Shown piece by piece: positions 39,201-49,100 of a stretch of 64,000 nt of DNA. Under the pieces are notes generated by a model. That model was not told the origin of the DNA, did no database searches, and worked only from the letters and a program-made list of their open reading frames with translations. Positions within the stretch are counted from its first letter, which is position 1; every line of letters begins with the position of its first letter. Both the position numbers and the translations under genes were made by a program. This DNA comes from Sordaria brevicollis (taxonomy: Eukaryota; Ascomycota; Sordariomycetes; Sordariales; Sordariaceae): positions 2,480,001 through 2,544,000 of the forward strand of contig JAUTDP010000010.1 in assembly GCA_033439795.1 (NCBI GenBank). The letters run 5' to 3'.

Positions 39201-42200
39201 AGGACGGCGGACCTAACATGCCTCCCCCTGAACCCATTCCCGAGGTTCCCTCCAAGCCCATTCCTGATGTTGGCTCCGACACTGTCACTCCATCCTCTGA
39301 AACTACCAAGGAGGTTGGCGGAACCCTCAAGGCCTCCGCCAAGAAGGGCCGCAAGAGAAGAAGCTCGTCTCTTGCTGTCGCTACCGACAAGGAGGAGGAC
39401 GCCGATGCCAACAACTCTGAGGCCGAACAAGGTGACTTGGACACCCAGCCATCCGGCAGCGTTCCCGCCAAGAAGTCCAAGAAGAACAAGAGGGGACGCA
39501 AGGGCAAGGGCAAGGCCACGGAATCCTCGCCTGCCGCTAATGCTGAGGATGCCGAGGGCCAGGAGGCTTCGGATGGAGACGAGGAGCCCTCTTCTGGCAA
39601 TGCGAAGGACGCTGATGCTGGCGCCGCCGGCGATGCGACTAGCAAGAAGAAGAGGAAGAAGAACAAGAAGAAGGGATCTCAGGCTACTTCGGGTGTCATG
39701 AGCCCACCTTTGGAGCCCAACCCAGAAGTTGCCCAGCTCACGGCTCAGCTGGCTCAGCTTACCGATTTGGTTCAGCAGCTGGTTGTCGATAAGACCAGAA
39801 GTGCCTCGGCGGACCCGGCGATCCAAGGTCGCAGCAGGCGAAGCTCGAGTGTTACTAAGGGTAACCCCAAGATTCGCAGGACGTCCTCCGGAAATGGTGG
39901 CGATGGCGAGGCTCTCTACGACAGCGACGGATTCTCGATCCATGACGAAGACGAAGACGTCAACAACGACGACGATGCCGAGACGGCCGCACCGGACAAC
40001 GAAACGACCAAGGCGAAGCGCTTCATGGGCGTGCCCTACCGACGCGGCAGCAAGTCCTCCAAGTCAGACAAAGACAAGCATCAACAACAAGTAGGCGAAG
40101 ATCCAACCTCTGAGCTCGATGATCATGATGCAGGTGTAGTCATCCTCAAGACAATCACTCCAAGGGAGGAATCATCTGAGCAGACTGGCCACTCTCCATC
40201 ATCATCCCCCCATCATCACTATACCACACACACACAAATTCGTGACGTTACCGCAGCTGACAACGAACGCACTCAACATAAAGAGCTCTTCGCAGCAATC
40301 GTCGACAACGGCAACGTCATCGAAATCAACGACTCTCGGGATTCCGAAGATGGGGTTAGGCTCGCTTCTGGGAGGCAGCAAATCGTCGGGCCCCAAGGAG
40401 ATGAGCACCCAGACGAGCAGCCCGGAGCCATCCCCGCGGAACAGCTTCAGCAAAGACGGGGACGAGGAGGAGGCAGCCCAGGGCGAGGACAGAGGAAGAC
40501 CGACGGACCCGGAGAAGAAGTATCCCCCCTCGGCCAGCAAACCCGTCAAAAGCAAGGTCCGCAGAGCGATGAGCGGCTTGTCGAGGACGAGGGGCGCGCC
40601 CAGTCTGGAACAGATCCCCGAGACGGAATTCGAGGATTCGGATTTGGAGGACGGAGCGACGTCGCCTGGGCCGAAGCCGGGCATGCTGAACAGAGCGATG
40701 ACGGGCATGAGCCTGGACAAACTGGACTTCAGGAAGCCGAGATCATCGTCGGTGAGCGGAGAGACGGATCGCAGACCGGCCACGGCGACAGACGCGGAGT
40801 CAATCAATATGGAGACGGCGTCGATTACGCAGCCGAAGACGTCAGCCATGATGAAGAGGGCGTTCTCGGGTATGATTCCCACGACCTCGAAGTCAAGATC
40901 GAGCATGGATCAGTCCGAGACGGAGTCGATTTCCGGAGCCAGGCCGAGCATGATGAAGAGGGCCATGACGGGAATGATCCCGGGAGCTTCGTCGAAGCCA
41001 AGATCGAGCATGGACTCGACGGCGGAGCAGCAACACTACTCGGGCGAGCGCAAGATGAGCATGGGCTCGGCGTTCAAGAACTTCAGCATGACCGGCAAAT
41101 CGTCCAGGGAACCGTCGAGGACAAGGGAGCCGACCAGTCGGGGACCGAGCATCGATCTGGGTCCAAGGGAGACGGACAGCACGGAAATCAGTCCCCACGA
41201 GAGTCCAGCGTTGAGACCCGAAGTGTCACCGGATCCGCACCCACACCAGCCAAAGCCGGGAATGATGAAGCGAGCGTTGACGGGTCTGAACCCAGCCGCT
41301 TCACGGCCGGAAGTGGGGGAGCGCCGCGAATCGGAACCGGTGCTCGAAAAGGAGAAGGAGAAGCACAAGACGCTCGACAGGCTGACGTTCGGTATGATGT
41401 CGAGGTCTCACTCGACAGCAACGGGCGTGGGAACGCAGACCCCGGATTCGGGGTTCAACAGCGGCGAACAGGAGATGCTGGAGCCATCGAGACCGGGATC
41501 TGGGTCGGGGTCTGGATCAAGCTCGATCCACCACCAGCCGGAAAAGAGCAAGACCAACAAAACAATGAAGATGCTCGGCCTGGGAGCGTTCACAAAGAAG
41601 GAGCACAAGAACCCGGAGCTGGTGGAGACACCCCCCGAGATGAGCAGACCCGGTTCGTCGGGGTCGTATCAGACCACGGCGCCAGCAACAAAGCCCAGGA
41701 GGCTGGATCGCACGATCTCGGGCATGAGTCTGTCCAGGCCCAGGAAGAGTATAAGCCAAGAGACGTCTCCCCTGGACGCGGACTCGAGACCGGGAACGGG
41801 TTCGTCAATGCAGCCACCGCAGCAGCCGCAGTTTGCGGTGAGACCGGATCCGAGCCCGGCGCCCAAGTCGAGGATGGCCAGCTTCAACAAGGTGATGACG
41901 CTGGGGTTGATCAAGGACAAGAGCGAGAAGACTCCGACACCCAGTCACCACGAGCCGGAGACGGCGACGCAGACGCCCATGGAATCATCGGCGAGCGCGC
42001 ACTCGAATGGGTCGAGGCCCACGAGCTGGAACAGCAATCAGTTCCCGGACAACCTGGTACCACCATCGGAGGGCAGCAGCAGCAGCAAGCCGAGCAAGCC
42101 GCAGACGAGAATGGGGAGAGCCATGTCCGCTCTGAGCATCCCGACGAGCAGGAACAGTGTCAGTCAAGAGAGACCAGCGAGCTCATACCCGGAGACAACG

Positions 42201-42932
42201 ACCAGCACCAATCTCACGGAACCGACAGACGTGACGGACGCGCACTCACATCACTCAGGCCAGACAGTGGCGACGGTGACGGACAGCAACAGCAAGAAGG
42301 AAAAGTCAAAGATGTCCTTCAAGAGCGTGGTCACCCTGGGAATGGCGAGCAGCAGCCACCGATCATCCAGCAGTCGGAGACAGAGCGTCGAGCACTCGAC
42401 CCAGACGCCGCCACCTGCACAACCAGTGATGCCCAAGCTGGAACTCCCGAGCTTCGGCCTGGGAGATTCACTCCTGGGATCACCGCCCTCGACATCAGCC
42501 GGTCTCGGGACGCTCTCGCCACCCGGGACATCGTCAGGTCCGACGATGGGGTCGTCGACGTCAGCACCGCCGACATCTTACGGGTTCCCTCCCCCAGTCT
42601 CAGAGAGTCCATTCTCGTCGGAGAAACAGCCAAGAGACCCCGAGACGGCGAGCATGATGAACCGCAACGAACCAAAACCGGGGATGTTATCACGGACAAA
42701 GACGGCCATGAGTATAGGCAGTCGCAAGGACTGGAACGATTCGCCAGAGGCACAACAAGGAGCAGGAGGGGAGGAGAAGGAAAAGAAGAAGGTGATGAGT
42801 TCGAGCGCGAAAGCGAACTGGAATCGGGCGTTGATGGGGACGAAGAATATGGGCAAGATGGGAATGGGAGGGATGGGTATGGGGGGGATGTTTGGGAAGA
42901 AGAAGGAGAAGGAGAAGGACAGGGGTGTTTAG
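24280..42932 (+). CDS. lah-1: Leashin LAH-1, Woronin-body cortical tether (giant repeat protein)
   Basis: My exon model is 24280-29172, 29228-35768, 35820-36292, 36350-37700, 37740-40090 and 40257-42932, about 6094 residues. The frame extends upstream of 24280 without an ATG, so 24280 (CAACAATGAT) is the first usable start. In order: a basic Arg/Ser-rich N-terminus; a His/Gln-rich stretch at about 140-246; a charged coiled coil at about 672-895; about 27 acidic LPVDEDLDLLPALP modules (about 2110-3780); Lys-rich tracts (KKKKKKKNKGKGK); and a basic repeat-rich last exon (5204-6094). In Neurospora, LAH-1 is known to bind Woronin bodies through WSC and link them to the cell cortex. Identification rests on size, organisation, the adjoining LAH-2 and recall of the family, not on an alignment. 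Exon boundaries need cDNA. Confidence 0.75.
26290..26965 (+). other. lah-1: LAH-1 charged coiled-coil / single-helix segment
   Basis: About 220 residues are almost entirely E, R, K, A, Q and L, with repeated units such as EEAEKERLEKERQEREARA and Ala-rich AAAAA blocks. There is no proline inside. The composition predicts a long rigid helix, either a coiled coil or a stable single helix, within an otherwise disordered protein. Confidence 0.8.
29173..29227 (+). other. lah-1: lah-1 intron 1 (55 bp)
   Basis: The donor is GTATGA after CAG, the branch point TTACTAAC, and the acceptor TTATAG. Phase 0. Without splicing the frame ends at 29178. Confidence 0.88.
30670..35665 (+). repeat. lah-1: LAH-1 protein repeat array, LPVDEDLDLLPALPESP
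   Basis: About 27 copies of a leucine/acidic motif are separated by 40-80 variable residues rich in P, E, V and A. The core xLPxDEDLDLLPALPxS is highly conserved. Two copies diverge to DDGLWALPSLPxSR (about 34070 and 34235). Several are followed by GPASPTKEHASLATSPV. Codon choice differs between copies (for example GACTTGGATTTGTTG against GACCTCGATCTTCTC), so DNA identity is lower than protein identity. Conservation of the core suggests a repeated binding motif, not a random spacer. The partner is unknown. Confidence 0.88.
35769..35819 (+). other. lah-1: lah-1 intron 2 (51 bp, in-frame, stop-free)
   Basis: The donor is GTAAGC, a branch point AGCTAAC lies near 35803-35809, and the acceptor is TACAG. 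Its length is a multiple of three and it contains no stop, so retention would add 17 residues (GKPLLIYENSNKANNAT-like). The spliced junction gives ETQEEAEP, which matches the acidic surroundings better. Splicing is likely, but the ORF does not require it. Confidence 0.75.
36293..36349 (+). other. lah-1: lah-1 intron 3 (57 bp) with NAGNAG acceptor
   Basis: The donor is GTATAG, the branch point TGCTAAC at 36331-36337, and the acceptor CCCAG. A second CAG follows directly (36350-36352), so use of either site adds or drops one glutamine. Retention stops at 36298. Confidence 0.85.
37701..37739 (+). other. lah-1: lah-1 intron 4 (only 39 bp)
   Basis: The donor is GTGAGG, a possible branch point TGTTGAC lies at 37715-37721, and the acceptor is GAAGCAG. 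Splicing joins the frames in phase 1 (a GGA codon) and links two long coding exons. Without it the frame stops at 37711. It is unusually short for a Neurospora intron, so this junction is the least certain in the gene. Confidence 0.55.
40091..40256 (+). other. lah-1: lah-1 intron 5 (166 bp), the LAH-1/LAH-2 frame switch
   Basis: The donor is GTAGGC after CAACAA, and an acceptor ACCGCAG ends at 40256. A second in-phase acceptor, TTCGCAG, ends at 40295. Splicing moves the frame to the basic repeat exon that stops at 42932. Retention keeps the previous frame, which is open all the way into LAH-2. The need for this intron is inferred from the protein-like quality of the downstream frame: methionines and conserved GMMKRA repeats against a Gly/Gln-rich frame with no methionine. 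Confidence 0.65.
40560..42932 (+). other. lah-1: LAH-1 terminal exon: basic amphipathic MKRAMTGM repeats
   Basis: About a dozen short units share the pattern (M/L)-x-(K/R)-(A/T)-(M/L/F)-(T/S)-(G/A)-(M/L). Examples are VRRAMSGLS, GMLNRAMTGMS, AMMKRAFSGMIP, SMMKRAMTGMIP, GMMKRALTGLNP, RLDRTISGMS, SFNKVMTLGL, RMGRAMSALS, SFKSVVTLGM and GMLSRTKTAMS. They are spaced 40-90 residues apart by Ser/Pro/Thr-rich linkers. The protein ends with a Gly/Met tract and a Lys-rich tail (GKKKEKEKDRGV). Unlike the acidic rest of the protein, this exon is strongly basic. It is a plausible cortex- or membrane-binding region; that role is inference. Confidence 0.7.
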
Positions 42933-43102
42933 AGGGCACCTTGTTCGAATCCTGGTCTGAGGGAGGAATTGGGGTTGAGGATGGGGTTGGTGATGTGAAA
43001 CCGCAGGATATTGAGCTGCCGGCTTCGCCAACACCCTCAGATGGTGAAGGCAGTGGAGATGAAGGGTTGACAAAGAAAGATGAAGAAGCTGAAGAGTTGA
43101 AG

Positions 43103-46100
43103 ATGGAGAGGAGACCTGAAGACGTGGAACTTCCTCCATCTCCTTCAGTTGTCTCAGATGCTGAGGAACTCACTGAAGCCGATATCAAGCCAACTGAGCG
43201 GGACTTCGACCAGCAGCTTGAGGAACAACTACCTCCAGCTTCACTTAAGCCACACGAGATGGAACTACCACTCTCTCCTACAGCAGTTTCTGAGATCGAT
43301 AACTTTACGGAACACGAGATTGAGCCAATTGAACATGTCATCATTCAGCAGCAGTTCCAAAACGACCCAGAACTTCTTCCATCTTCACGTGCAATCATCA
43401 ATCCTGAAGATGTGCAGCTCCCGCCCTCACCTTCCGCCATGTCTGACGCTGGTGAATTCACCGAAGCCAACAAAAATGAGCCAGTTGCACAAAGCTTCTG
43501 CCAGAAAGAACCGGAAACACCATTTGCGTCCACAATAAACCCTGCAGAAATTAAGCTTCCAGCATCGCCAACAACCCTATCAGATGCTGAGGATCTCACC
43601 GATACCGAGCATGTGGTTGAACAAGCCAAGCAGATCGTGGAGCCTCTTTCACCGGCGGCCACTGCCACTGACCGTGAACTTGACAAGGTAAGAGACTCAC
43701 AGTCCCACCTATATACCCTTACAAACCAATCGGATGTCTCGAAATCTCTTGTGCTAATTCAAATCCTGCAGGAAAACAAACCGTTCATTGGGCAGCAATC
43801 TGACATCCCACTTTTCAGGCCTGAGGCTGCTCAGGAACCCGGCCACTTGGAACTGGGACTGGGACTGGTGGTGCCAACTTCTACTGGTACTGAGCGGGCA
43901 AGTGAGGCTAACCTCGATCTCCCACCAGCCATGCCACTATCGTTGGCTTCTTCCCCACTTCCTACTTGTTCTTCCCGCTCTTCCATGTCTGCTTCTGAGC
44001 CTTCTGAAGAGCTTCCACTTCCTACTATTCCCCCACTTCCCTCAAACACCTCTCCTAACCTTATTCCAACTGCTGCTACAACTGCCGCCCCTAATAATAC
44101 CGCCACCCCTCTTGCTGCCACTACAACACCCGCTGCTGTCGTCACTGCTGCTGTTCTACACGCTACTAGCGATACCGCTGACGAGGCTACTACAACTGAA
44201 GCTACCTCTACCATTGACGAGCATGCCCCGTCACAGCGCGCGGCTGCTCGTTCACCTTCTCCCCCTTCTTCACTCAGAATGACCGAGCCTGAAGAAGACT
44301 CACCTGCGCCGCAGTCGCACACTGTGACTGCTGTGCCCAGGCTCCCTGAGGAAGTGGAGTTGCCAGCTTCGCCTGTCAGTGAGACGCAACATGAGTACAG
44401 CAGTCTTGGCCACCAACTCACTCAAGATATCCAGAACGCCAACGCCAAGCAGCCTGCACATGAGGCTGAACAACAGCATCATATCGAAACTTCTTCAGTA
44501 AAGGGTGACGAGCATAACCAGCATGAACAGCACCCTATCTCCGAAGTCAGCCCCACTGAGATCCAGTTGCCGCACTCACCGAAGGCTACCCCTGATTCCC
44601 CTGGGCAAGTGGAGCTAGTGGCTTCTTCCCCTGAGGCTGAATCCACACTCATCTTCAACGGCGAGATCCCATCCTCTCATGAAGAGCTCCCTTCCCATGA
44701 CGAATTTCACCAATCACCAAACGTCGCTGCCGATGCTCAAGATATTCCAGAGCTTCCTACTACTCTAATGGCTGGCCCAAGTTCTATGGACATGCCATCC
44801 TCGCCTGAGACCAAGGCCCACGATAAGGAATTATCATCTTCGCCTTCTAATATCGACCAGCTAGAGCAGCTTCCAGTCATCCCCGACCTCCTTCAAGGTG
44901 CCGACGGCACCTGGTCAGCTGCACCTGTTTTCCTTCCTCAAGTCGACGTAGATGAGCTTCCAATTATCATCACCGAGCGCCAAGCTTCACCTTCTCCCAC
45001 GGTTGAAGCTCCTTCTGATCTCGAGCTCCCACCAACTGCCACTACTACTGAGCTCTCCGACGACATAGAGGAACGGGCACTTACACCCGTGCCTACTACG
45101 CAGCAGCAGAAATCACTAGCCGATGAACTTGGAGATCTCTCTGACTCGGGTTACTCTCGTGAGGTTTCACGTTCTGTTTCGCCTGCTGTCGACGGCCAAC
45201 AACATGCCGAGCAGCTTCCATCCTTTACCGAGCACGCCAATGATTCTTTGGAGGTCGAAACTTCACCAGCGCAAAAGACATTGGCCGATGAACTAGCTGG
45301 CCTTGGAGAGTCTCATGAGGTTTCGCGCGCTCAGTCACCTGCTGTTGATACTGAGCGAGCCGAGTCACCATCCTTCGATGAACTTGCCAAGGGTGAGGAA
45401 CTCTCATATGCTCAGAATGAGAATGTGGTCGCTGCTAAGGACGTGGAGCTCCCAACATCGCCTGCCGCTGATCGTGCGCTTTCACCCTCTCCTCAGCCGG
45501 AGACCAATATTCATAACAACGACCTTCCAGTTACCGAGTCCCACGAGGCCGCCAATATTACCATCTCACGCAGCCTCTCGCCTGAACTCCCCGAAAACAT
45601 CGAACTCCCACCCTCTCCCAAACTTCCAGAGCTCCTACCCTCACCTAATATCGTGCCCGGCTACCAATTCTCGCCGGAACCTGTTTCCGACGATGAAGGT
45701 CTGCCGCTATCACCCGAGGATGAGTTTGAGGATGACGGCTCCCCGGTGGATGTGGAGCAATATGAAAGGAGTTTTAGTGATGAGCCGTTGGAGTCTTCAC
45801 CTGAGGGTACTGTTGAGCATAGGGAGGTCCAGTACTCTAATGAGGCTTCGCCTGAGGTTTCGCCTGAGGTAGAGAGGGAAGTTGAGCATATCGAACGTGT
45901 GCACTCGCCCGTGTCCGACGCTGAGTCGAAAGAGATGGAGGTTGAGCTAGCCAAGGATATTGTTGAGTCTGCACGCTCTCTTTCACCTGTGGAGGCATTG
46001 GATGTTACCGAGATGCAGCATGAACATTCGGCTCAGATCCTCCCCTACCAGCTTCAACCTTCCACAATCCAGCACGAGCTTCCTGCTCAGACCCTTCCTT

Positions 46101-49100
46101 CGTACATTCAGCGTGCAGATGGGGCTTGGGGTGATGTTCCTGAGGAGGCCGAACTCCCTGCTTCTCCTGTGGATGAGGCTGCCGAGTTACAATCTTCACC
46201 CAAATTCCCTACTTCGTCTCCTTCGCCCAAGAGTACGCCCGAGGATGCGATCCTGTCGTCGCCTGGGCAAGAGGCGGCAATGGACTTTACGCCTTCTTCA
46301 CCCGTTGAGCGCTCAGTTCCTTCCTCGATCAAGGAAGATACTTTAGAGGAAAGGACCGTTTTTCCTGTGCCTGAGGTGGAATCAGCTTCGTCGCCTGTTG
46401 TTACGTCTGCCGACGTTGAACTCCCAGCTACTACCGAGCAGGACATTACCCCCGAGAACTTGGAGCTCCCGTCTTCAGAAAAGAGCACACTCCGCGACGC
46501 AGTCCTTTCACCTGCACCTGAGGTTGAGACCGTCGAGTTTGCGTCTTCGGCCGAGTTGCCCAAGATTCTTCCATCCGCAGCCGAAGCCGATGCTGGGTTG
46601 CCAAGATCACTTTTGCCTGAGGCTGAGCATGAAGAAGTGGACCTTCCTATTGCTCCTGCCGCTCATTTGCCTGAGGATATTGAGCTGCCAGAGTCGCCTG
46701 TCGAAAATAATACTCCTTTTGAGGCTCCGTCGCATATTGAACTTCCGCGAGACAACAACAAAGCTCAGACTTCCGAGGCTTTGCCAAATATCTCGCCTGA
46801 GGAAGTGGAGTTGCCGATGTCGCCTTCTGATGAGGTTGAAGTGCAGCATGTTGAGTTCCCTAGCGGTACTCCTGCCGTTGAGGTTCAGCATGTTGAGTTC
46901 CCAACTCCCGCTGCTGAAGTCACTCGTGAACTAGGCGATCAATCAGACAACGAAGAGCTTCCCAGCTCTCCCGAGGACCAAGTACCCGTGGATCTTGAGG
47001 AGGCCCAGCACTTGCACTCGCGCCAAATTATTCCTCCTGGACTCCAGCGGGCTGCTTCCCCTGCGGCTGTTCCCGAGGAGTTCGAAGCTGCCACTTCCCC
47101 CGTCAACGAAGAGGTCTCCCCAAAGAATATCGACGCCCCACGCTCGCCTTCACCCATTGATACAGATGAGGCTCAGCACTTGCATTCGTGCCAAATTATT
47201 CCGCCTGGTCTTCAGCGTTCTTCTTCACCCGAGCCTGTTTCTAACGGGGTCGAGGACTCTGATCCTGCCGTGACCGAGGCCGAGCCGGAAGTTACTGAGG
47301 CCACAAGATCCCCTTCGCCTGTTGAGCCCGCGGAGGTAAACGTTGAGGAGCTTCAGCACTTGCACTCGCGCCAGATTATTCCTCCAGGCCTTCAACGCTC
47401 AGTCTCGCCTGCTGAGGTTGACATCGATGAAGCCCAGCACTTACATTCTCGCCAAATCATCCTACCTCATCTTCAGCGTGCGGCTTCTCCTGATACTGTA
47501 CCTGAAGAGGTTGAGCTTCCTCTGTACATGCAACGCGCAGATGGAACATGGGGTGAGGCATCTGAGGATGTTGAGCTTCCTGTTTCTGCAATGGAAGACA
47601 CCGTAGCCGAAGAAGTTCAAATGCGGGCTTCTCCCACTGTTACCGAGCAAGTTGAGATTCCTGCCTCACCTGCGTCCGAGACTGCGGCCAAGGAAGACGC
47701 TGAGCCTTTACGCTCACCTTCGCCCATTGACGTTGATGAGGCCCAGCACTTGCACTCAAGGCAGATCATTCCGCCTGGTCTTCAACAACAAGCCCTTGCC
47801 GTTTCCGAAGAGGAGGCTGATGAGATTCCTCTGTATGTTCAGCGTGCGGACGGTACTTGGGGCGAAGTTGTTGCCGACGAGCAAGTTGAACTTCCTAGCT
47901 CCCCTCGTGAAGAGGAGACCGTATTCGAGGAGGAGGCTCCAATTGTGGCTGAGTCTAGTGTCGCCGCCCATGAACCGGTCGAGGAGCAAGCTGTTTCCAA
48001 CGAGGAGCCCACGCCTGTGGAGAAAGAACTGGATATTGATGAGATGCAACGTCAGCATTCTGCTCAGATCATTCCTCCCCAGCTTCAACGCTCAGTTTCA
48101 CCTGAGCCTGAGGTTGTTTCTGAAGAACCTGATGTCCCCGCGCCTAAGGAGGAGGTTGAGACCTCCCACTCATCCTCACCGGTACCATACGTTCAGCGTG
48201 CAGATGGAACCTGGGGTGAGATCGTTTCTGACGAGTATGCCGCGCCCGTGGAGGAATTGGACATCACCGAAGTTCAACACCAGCATTCCACTCAGATCAT
48301 TCCGCCTGGTCTTGAAGAGCATTCGGTCTCGCCTGTTGAAGAAGTGGATGTTTATGAAGCCCAGCACTTGCATTCGCGCCAGATTATCCCGCCCAATCTC
48401 CAGCGCTCTACATCGCCTCAGAATGTTCCCGAAGAGGTTGACGAAACGGTACCTGAAGAAGTTGAACTGCCGCGCGCACCTTCTCCCGTTGCTGAGTTGG
48501 AAGATCCTTTGTACATTCAGCGTGCAGATGGAACTTGGGGCGAGGTCGTTCCCGAAGATCAAGAAGCCCTGACCTTGCCTACGGAGGATACCGTTGTTGG
48601 AGTGGTCCAAATGCCCGCTTCGCCCATTGTTGTTCCTGAACAGCTTGAGCTACCACCTTCAACCTCATCTTCCCCTAAGGTCGCTCCCGAAGAACCGCTC
48701 GAGTCTTCTCGCTCGCCTTCGCCTGTCGAGGAGTTGGACGTCACGGAAATGCAACACCAACATTCGGCACAGATCCTTCCCTCCCAACTCCAACGCTGCG
48801 TTTCACCCGCACCTGATGTTGCTTCTGAGGAAGCCGATGTTCCAGATTCGCCAGTCGAGGAGATCACACCCAAGGAGCTCGAAATTCCACGCTCACCTTC
48901 GCCCGCTACTGAGCTCGAGGTTCCTCTGTACGTTCAACGTGCGGATGGAACCTGGGGCGAGGTCATTCCCGAGGAGCCTGAACTTGCTGCTTCAACTCCC
49001 TCATCGCCCAAGATCGTGCCCGAAGAGGTTGATGAGGGTCTTAACGTTCCACGCTCACTTTTGCCTGCCGAGCCTGCCGATGACTTGGACGTTATCGAGA

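Noticed and set aside
40091..42950. A stop-free frame overlapping the LAH-1 terminal exon, suggesting dual coding
   Set aside because: The overlapping frame has no methionine and a Gly/Gln/Asp-rich random composition. GC3-biased codons rarely leave T or A in the position needed to form a stop or ATG in this frame, so openness is expected by codon bias. Its openness matters for fusion isoforms but is not evidence of a second protein.
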